Assembly (NCBI RefSeq): GCF_007833215.1
Contig: NZ_CP042239.1
Coordinates: 3,098,001 to 3,162,000 of the forward strand
From: Sphingomonas suaedae
GTDB lineage: Bacteria; Pseudomonadota; Alphaproteobacteria; Sphingomonadales; Sphingomonadaceae
DNA: 64,000 bases
Reading direction: 5' to 3'
Part shown: one piece after another, positions 60,260-64,000 of the stretch
How positions within the stretch are numbered: the stretch's first letter is position 1
Layout: the number at the start of each line of letters is the position of its first letter
Notes under the pieces: generated by a model
What the model was told of the DNA's origin: nothing
The model's input: the letters and a program-made list of their open reading frames with translations, nothing else
Database searches by the model: none
Position numbers and translations under genes: made by a program

Positions 60260-61123
60260 TTATTTCCCGCGCAGACCGTCAAACACTTCGGCAAAGCCCG
60301 GCTGGTTGTGATGGGCGATGCCGCTGCGCGCGGCCTCGATCACCAGCGGTTGCGGATGGCCGTGCAGCGAGGCGATGATGATCTGCTTGACCGTGTGATA
60401 GATCGCGGCATCCGCCTCAATGATCTGCTTCAGCCGACCCGCGAGCGGCCCGACCAGACCATAAGCGAGCAGCACGCCGAGGAAGGTGCCGACCAGCGCC
60501 GATCCGATCATTCCGCCCAGGATGTTGGGCGGCTTGTCGATCGATCCCATCGTCTTGACCACGCCCAGCACCGCCGCGACGATGCCGAGCGCGGGGAGCG
60601 CATCGGCCAGGTTCTGCAAGGCGTGCTGCGGCTCCTCGACCTCGTGGTGGTGGGTCTTGATCGCATTGTCCATCACCTCCTCCACGGCGTGCACGTCGAG
60701 CGTACCGGAGGAGACGACCACCAGCCGCAGCGTGTCCGCGATCAGATTGATCAAGGTGTGATCGGCGAGCAGCCGGGGATAGTCGGCGAAGATCGCGGAG
60801 GATTTGGGATCCTCGACATGCGGCTCAAGCGCGATCGGCCCGTCGACGCGCAGCATCTTCATCAGCTTGGAGACGAGGAAGATGACGTCGAGATAATCCT
60901 GCTTCTTGTATTTCGGTCCCTTGAGCACCTTGACGAAGCCGCCCCCGAGCGCCTTCAATTCGCGTCCCGAATTGCCGATGATGAGCGCTCCCACCGCCGC
61001 ACCGCCGATGATGAGCATCTCGTGCGGCAGTGCGTGGAGCACGGGGCCGAGGGCGCCGCCGGTCAAAGCGAAGCCGCCGAACACCATGGCGATCAGGACG
61101 ACGAAGCCGATTGCTGGAAACAT
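60260..61123 (-). CDS. motA: Flagellar motor stator protein MotA
   Basis: 287 residues with four membrane helices. Partner of MotB; forms the proton channel and contacts FliG. Start MFPAIGFVVLIAMVFGGFALTGG, the cytoplasmic loop near YKKQDYLDVIFLVSKLM and HHHEVEEPQHALQNLADALPALGIVAAVLGVVKTMG, and the final helix GTFLGVLLAYGLVGPLAGRLK are typical. It lies just upstream of motB on the minus strand. The 96-base gap to flgL holds no gene. Confidence 0.95.
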   Translation of the reverse strand: MFPAIGFVVLIAMVFGGFALTGGALGPVLHALPHEMLIIGGAAVGALIIGNSGRELKALGGGFVKVLKGPKYKKQDYLDVIFLVSKLMKMLRVDGPIALEPHVEDPKSSAIFADYPRLLADHTLINLIADTLRLVVVSSGTLDVHAVEEVMDNAIKTHHHEVEEPQHALQNLADALPALGIVAAVLGVVKTMGSIDKPPNILGGMIGSALVGTFLGVLLAYGLVGPLAGRLKQIIEADAAIYHTVKQIIIASLHGHPQPLVIEAARSGIAHHNQPGFAEVFDGLRGK

Positions 61124-61219
61124 GAGCGCGCTCTTCCCCCGAAGTCACTCGCCGCGTGCGCTCACGCGCGCGGCCCGTACAAACATGTCTAACGACCGAT
61201 TCACCGCGTGTTTGAGCGG

Positions 61220-62137
61220 TCAGCGCAGATAATCGAACAGCGAAAGGCTGGTGAGCTTGGTGAAGCTCGCCTGGGTCGCCTGAAGAATGGTCAGCGTCTT
61301 TTGCAGTTCGGCGATCGACGTCGCGGTATCCGCATCCTCGATCCCCGATCGTGTGGCCTCGCGTGCGATCTCCGCATCGCCCAGCCGTTCGGCCTCCAGG
61401 TCGAGGCGGAACGCGCGCGCGCCGACCGATGCGCGGGTGGTCCCGATCTGGTCGAGCGCGGCGTCGAGATCGTCCATCGCCGTCCCGATCCCGCCCGCTT
61501 CGGCGTCGGACTGGAGCGCCGCAGCGAGCGCGGTGAGGATCGCGAACATGTCGGTGGTGCCACCCGGTGCCGCGATGCCGCCGAACGCGCGGTCGCCGCT
61601 GGTGGTCGCGACCATGGCGACGCCATCGCCGACCGGGATCGCCGCGGCGTCGCCCGTGCCGACATAGGCGATCGAGCCATCGGCTCCGCGCGCATAGGCG
61701 GTGTCGCCCGATGCGCCGCCGAACAGCGGATGGCCGCGCGAATCCTTGCTGTTGGCGATGGCCAGCAGGTCATCGATGATCGCGTCGACGTCCTCCAGCA
61801 CCGCCTGCCGGTCGGCATCGCTCAGCGTGTCGCTGCCCGCCTGCACCGCCAGCGCCTTGGCCCGCTGGAGCTGGGTCTCGACGCTCGACAGCGCCGCGTC
61901 GGTCGCGGCAAGCAGACCCTGTGCGGTGGCGATGTTCGCGCCATAGGCGGTATCGTCCGCGCCCGCCCGCTTGAGCGACGCGAGTTGCTGCCACCCCGAC
62001 GCGCTGTCGGAGGGGGCAAGGATCTTCTTGCCGGTCGCGACCTGCGTCTGAAACTGGTCGGCCTGTCTGGTCAGGCTCGCCATCATCAGCGAGGGGCGGT
62101 CGAAGCTCTGGCTGGTCGTTACGCGCATCGCGGTCAC
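61220..62137 (-). CDS. flgL: Flagellar hook-associated protein 3 FlgL
   Basis: 305 residues. Junction protein between hook and filament. The start (MTAMRVTTSQSFDRPSLMMASLTRQADQFQTQVATGKKI) and end (DADTATSIAELQKTLTILQATQASFTKLTSLSLFDYLR) are flagellin-type N- and C-terminal helices. It is shorter than the enterobacterial protein in its central part. It overlaps flgK by 4 bases and so is co-translated. Confidence 0.9.
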   Translation of the reverse strand: MTAMRVTTSQSFDRPSLMMASLTRQADQFQTQVATGKKILAPSDSASGWQQLASLKRAGADDTAYGANIATAQGLLAATDAALSSVETQLQRAKALAVQAGSDTLSDADRQAVLEDVDAIIDDLLAIANSKDSRGHPLFGGASGDTAYARGADGSIAYVGTGDAAAIPVGDGVAMVATTSGDRAFGGIAAPGGTTDMFAILTALAAALQSDAEAGGIGTAMDDLDAALDQIGTTRASVGARAFRLDLEAERLGDAEIAREATRSGIEDADTATSIAELQKTLTILQATQASFTKLTSLSLFDYLR

Positions 62138-63465
62138 CGGATGTTAAAGAGGGTATCGAGCGTTTCGCGGGCGACCTGGATCACCCGGCTCGACGCCTGA
62201 TAGGCTTGCTGGAAGCGGATCAGATCGACCGCTTCCTCATCGACATTGACGCCGCTCACCGAATCGCGCGCCGCGATCGCGTTGGTGCGGATCGTCGACT
62301 GGACCTCGGCAATGGCGCGGCGCCCGGCGAGCGCGCTGGCATTGCCGGTGGTGAGCGTGGTGAGCTGGCTCTCGAACCCTTCGGTGCTGCGCAGCGTCGT
62401 GAGCGCGGTCAGATTACCATTGTCACGCTCGCCTGCGCCGGGCGCGGCGGCGGCGATACCGCGCGGATCATTGAGGATCATGCGGAAATCGCTCGCCCCG
62501 CTCGCCTCGAACATTGCCGCGCCGGATGTGCCGGTCAAATCCTCGCCTGCCGCCTGCACCGCGTTGACGCCATCGGCAAACTCCACTGCCAGCGCGTCGA
62601 GCGCATCGCGCGCGTCGGAGAGCCGCGCCGCGCCTTCCGCCATTCCCGCGAGCGCGCCGCCGGTCGGGGTAAGACTGTGCGATCCGTCGATGCCATAAGC
62701 GGCGAAGGAGACCGCGGCGTCATTGCGTGCGTAGGTGACGACCGCGGCCTGATCGCCCTGGACCAGCACCGGTCCGCTCGCACCGACACGGACGCTGACG
62801 CGTCCGGCGGCATCGAAGCTCGTCGCGATATCGGTGAGCGCGCTCATGGATTCGAGCAGCCGGTCGCGCTCGTCGAGCAAGGCGGCCTGCGCGCTGGTGT
62901 TTTGCGGCGTGCGGCCGAGCGCCGAATTGACCTTGGCCAGTCCGGAGCTCAGCGCGTTGAGATCGGACACCGCCGCTTCCGCCGTGCCGTCGAGGTCGGC
63001 GAGCGCGCCGTCGACGGCGGAGCCGGTCGCGGCAAAGGCATTGGCGAGGCTGGCGGCCGCCTGAAGCATTGTGGCGCGCGGCGCGCTCGCCGACGGGTCG
63101 GCGGCGAGTGCGGTGGCGGCGTTGAAGAATGCGGTCATCCGCTCGTCGAGCTTGTTGGCGGTCAGCGCGCTTTCGGTGCGTTCGAGCCAGACGACCCCCG
63201 CCTCGCTGCGCGCAAGGTCGGACCCGGCGGCACGCACTTCGGCGCTGCGCAGGTCGCTGCCCGTGCGGGTGACGCCGGTGACGGTGACGCCAAGGCCGTT
63301 GAGCGTGCGGTTCGACCCGTCGCTCGGCGCGGCGACCTCGCTGGGATTGGAAACCCGGCGCGAATAGCCCGCAGTGCCCGCGTTGGCGATATTCTCGGAC
63401 GTGGTGGTCAGCGCGGTCTGATAGGCGCGAACGCCGCTCGCACCAATGGACAGCATGTCGCTCAT
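62134..63465 (-). CDS. flgK: Flagellar hook-associated protein 1 FlgK
   Basis: 443 residues, short for the family. N-terminal MLSIGASGVRAYQTALTTTSENIANAGTAGYSRR and C-terminal VSGVNVDEEAVDLIRFQQAYQASSRVIQVARETLDTLFNIR are the conserved helices that join hook to filament. The shortness comes from the variable middle domain, which is common in alphaproteobacteria. It is flanked by flgL (4-base overlap) and the flgJ-like gene (4-base overlap). Confidence 0.93.
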   Translation of the reverse strand: MSDMLSIGASGVRAYQTALTTTSENIANAGTAGYSRRVSNPSEVAAPSDGSNRTLNGLGVTVTGVTRTGSDLRSAEVRAAGSDLARSEAGVVWLERTESALTANKLDERMTAFFNAATALAADPSASAPRATMLQAAASLANAFAATGSAVDGALADLDGTAEAAVSDLNALSSGLAKVNSALGRTPQNTSAQAALLDERDRLLESMSALTDIATSFDAAGRVSVRVGASGPVLVQGDQAAVVTYARNDAAVSFAAYGIDGSHSLTPTGGALAGMAEGAARLSDARDALDALAVEFADGVNAVQAAGEDLTGTSGAAMFEASGASDFRMILNDPRGIAAAAPGAGERDNGNLTALTTLRSTEGFESQLTTLTTGNASALAGRRAIAEVQSTIRTNAIAARDSVSGVNVDEEAVDLIRFQQAYQASSRVIQVARETLDTLFNIR

Positions 63466-63803
63466 GGCGTGTCACCCTTGGTCGCGGCGGAGGCGGCGTC
63501 GGGCACCGATCCGGCTTTTGCCAGAAACTCGGTCATTGCCTTGCCGATGCCGATCGGCGTGTGCGCGGCCATATTTTCGGCCAGCTTCTGGTCCTGCATG
63601 TCGCGGAACTGGTCGAGCGCCTGGCTCTCGAACAGGCTGTCGGCGAGCTTCGCCTTGCGCATCGAGCTCAGCATCATCTTGGTGAAGATCGCCTCGAACT
63701 TCTCGCCCGCCGCGTCCAGATTGTCGCGCGTCCCCAGCCGAGCGGTGTCGGTCGAGACACTGCCGGTCAGCTTGAGCGAGGCTGGGGCGATCGGCTGGGT
63801 CAC
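63462..63803 (-). CDS. Rod-binding protein (FlgJ N-terminal type)
   Basis: 113 residues. It matches only the N-terminal rod-capping part of FlgJ ([59 protein letters not shown]). The muramidase domain of enterobacterial FlgJ is missing. Alphaproteobacteria often have such a short form, with the wall-cutting enzyme encoded elsewhere. It starts GTG 63803, overlapping the flgI stop by 4 bases, and overlaps flgK by 4 bases. Confidence 0.9.
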   Translation of the reverse strand: MTQPIAPASLKLTGSVSTDTARLGTRDNLDAAGEKFEAIFTKMMLSSMRKAKLADSLFESQALDQFRDMQDQKLAENMAAHTPIGIGKAMTEFLAKAGSVPDAASAATKGDTP

Positions 63804-64000
63804 AGGACGATCAGCTCCGCCTTGAGCGCGCCGGCCTGCTTCAGGGCTTCCAGGATCGCGACCAGGTCGGCTGGCGAGGCGCCGATCGCGTTCACCGCCT
63901 TCACCACATCGGCAAGCTTGGGACCCGGATCCAGCAGGAACATCGGCCGCTTCTCCTCCTCGACGCCGACCCCGCTGCGCTGTTCGACCGCGGTTTCCCC
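63800..64000 (-). CDS. flgI: Flagellar P-ring protein FlgI, C-terminal part
   Basis: The last 66 residues of FlgI, cut off by the right edge of the window. The visible end runs from [20 protein letters not shown] through [20 protein letters not shown] to [10 protein letters not shown]. FlgI forms the periplasmic ring around the rod. It is the first visible member of the flgI-flgJ-flgK-flgL run. The stop overlaps the flgJ-like start by 4 bases (GTGA). Confidence 0.93.
   Translation of the reverse strand, partial: GETAVEQRSGVGVEEEKRPMFLLDPGPKLADVVKAVNAIGASPADLVAILEALKQAGALKAELIVL

Overview
The window is GC-rich DNA, gene-dense on both strands, and looks like the chromosome of a sphingomonad (Alphaproteobacteria, Sphingomonas or a close relative). 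Three things support this: the tmRNA gene is circularly permuted in the alphaproteobacterial way and encodes the tag ANDNEALAIAA; gene sets such as rimP-nusA-ylxR-infB, hemC-hemD with a mitofilin-like membrane protein, and DUF2147, NDUFS4-like and DUF72 proteins are typical; and many genes overlap by 4 bases (ATGA or GTGA). No phage, integrase, insertion sequence or CRISPR array was seen.

Layout. 1-6.2 kb: partial msrB, a methyltransferase, a monooxygenase/MFS pair, a CDC48-type AAA ATPase, and a LysR regulator divergent from a candidate small RNA. 6.2-15.9 kb: ftsK, a ubiquinone-type hydroxylase, a LON-domain/YbbN operon, tRNA-Gly, DUF2147, DUF72, an acyltransferase and a frameshifted flavin monooxygenase. 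15.9-23.5 kb: CoA and fatty-acid metabolism (CaiB, glutaryl-CoA dehydrogenase, thiolase, enoyl-CoA hydratase) around the haem genes hemC and hemD. 23.5-26.2 kb: an unrecognised minus-strand cluster of a 47-residue peptide, two overlapping cupin/HEAT-like genes and a winged-helix regulator. 26.4-28.4 kb: two thioesterases and a glucose/sorbosone-type dehydrogenase.

28.6-41.3 kb is the translation/RNA-processing cluster: rimP, nusA, ylxR, infB, rbfA, then vapBC, tdk and two site-2-protease-like genes, then truB, rpsO and pnp. 41.3-50.9 kb holds a beta-propeller lipoprotein, a DUF885 peptidase, a serine hydrolase, tmRNA, an Rrf2 regulator, mscL, a lemA/TPM operon and a Nudix hydrolase. 50.9-59.3 kb holds a complex I accessory subunit, hrpB, polyprenyl synthase, chorismate mutase, a GH130-type protein and a TonB-type receptor. 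59.3-64.0 kb is flagellar: motB, motA, flgL, flgK, flgJ-like and the end of flgI, all on the minus strand.

The most striking non-coding structure is a family of near-perfect 80-86 bp palindromes: five full copies and three half-copies, all between genes or at gene ends. The best candidate for an undescribed system is the peptide/cupin/regulator cluster. Two RNA-level signals also stand out: an infB leader that can form two mutually exclusive 8-bp hairpins, and a candidate small RNA divergent from the LysR gene.
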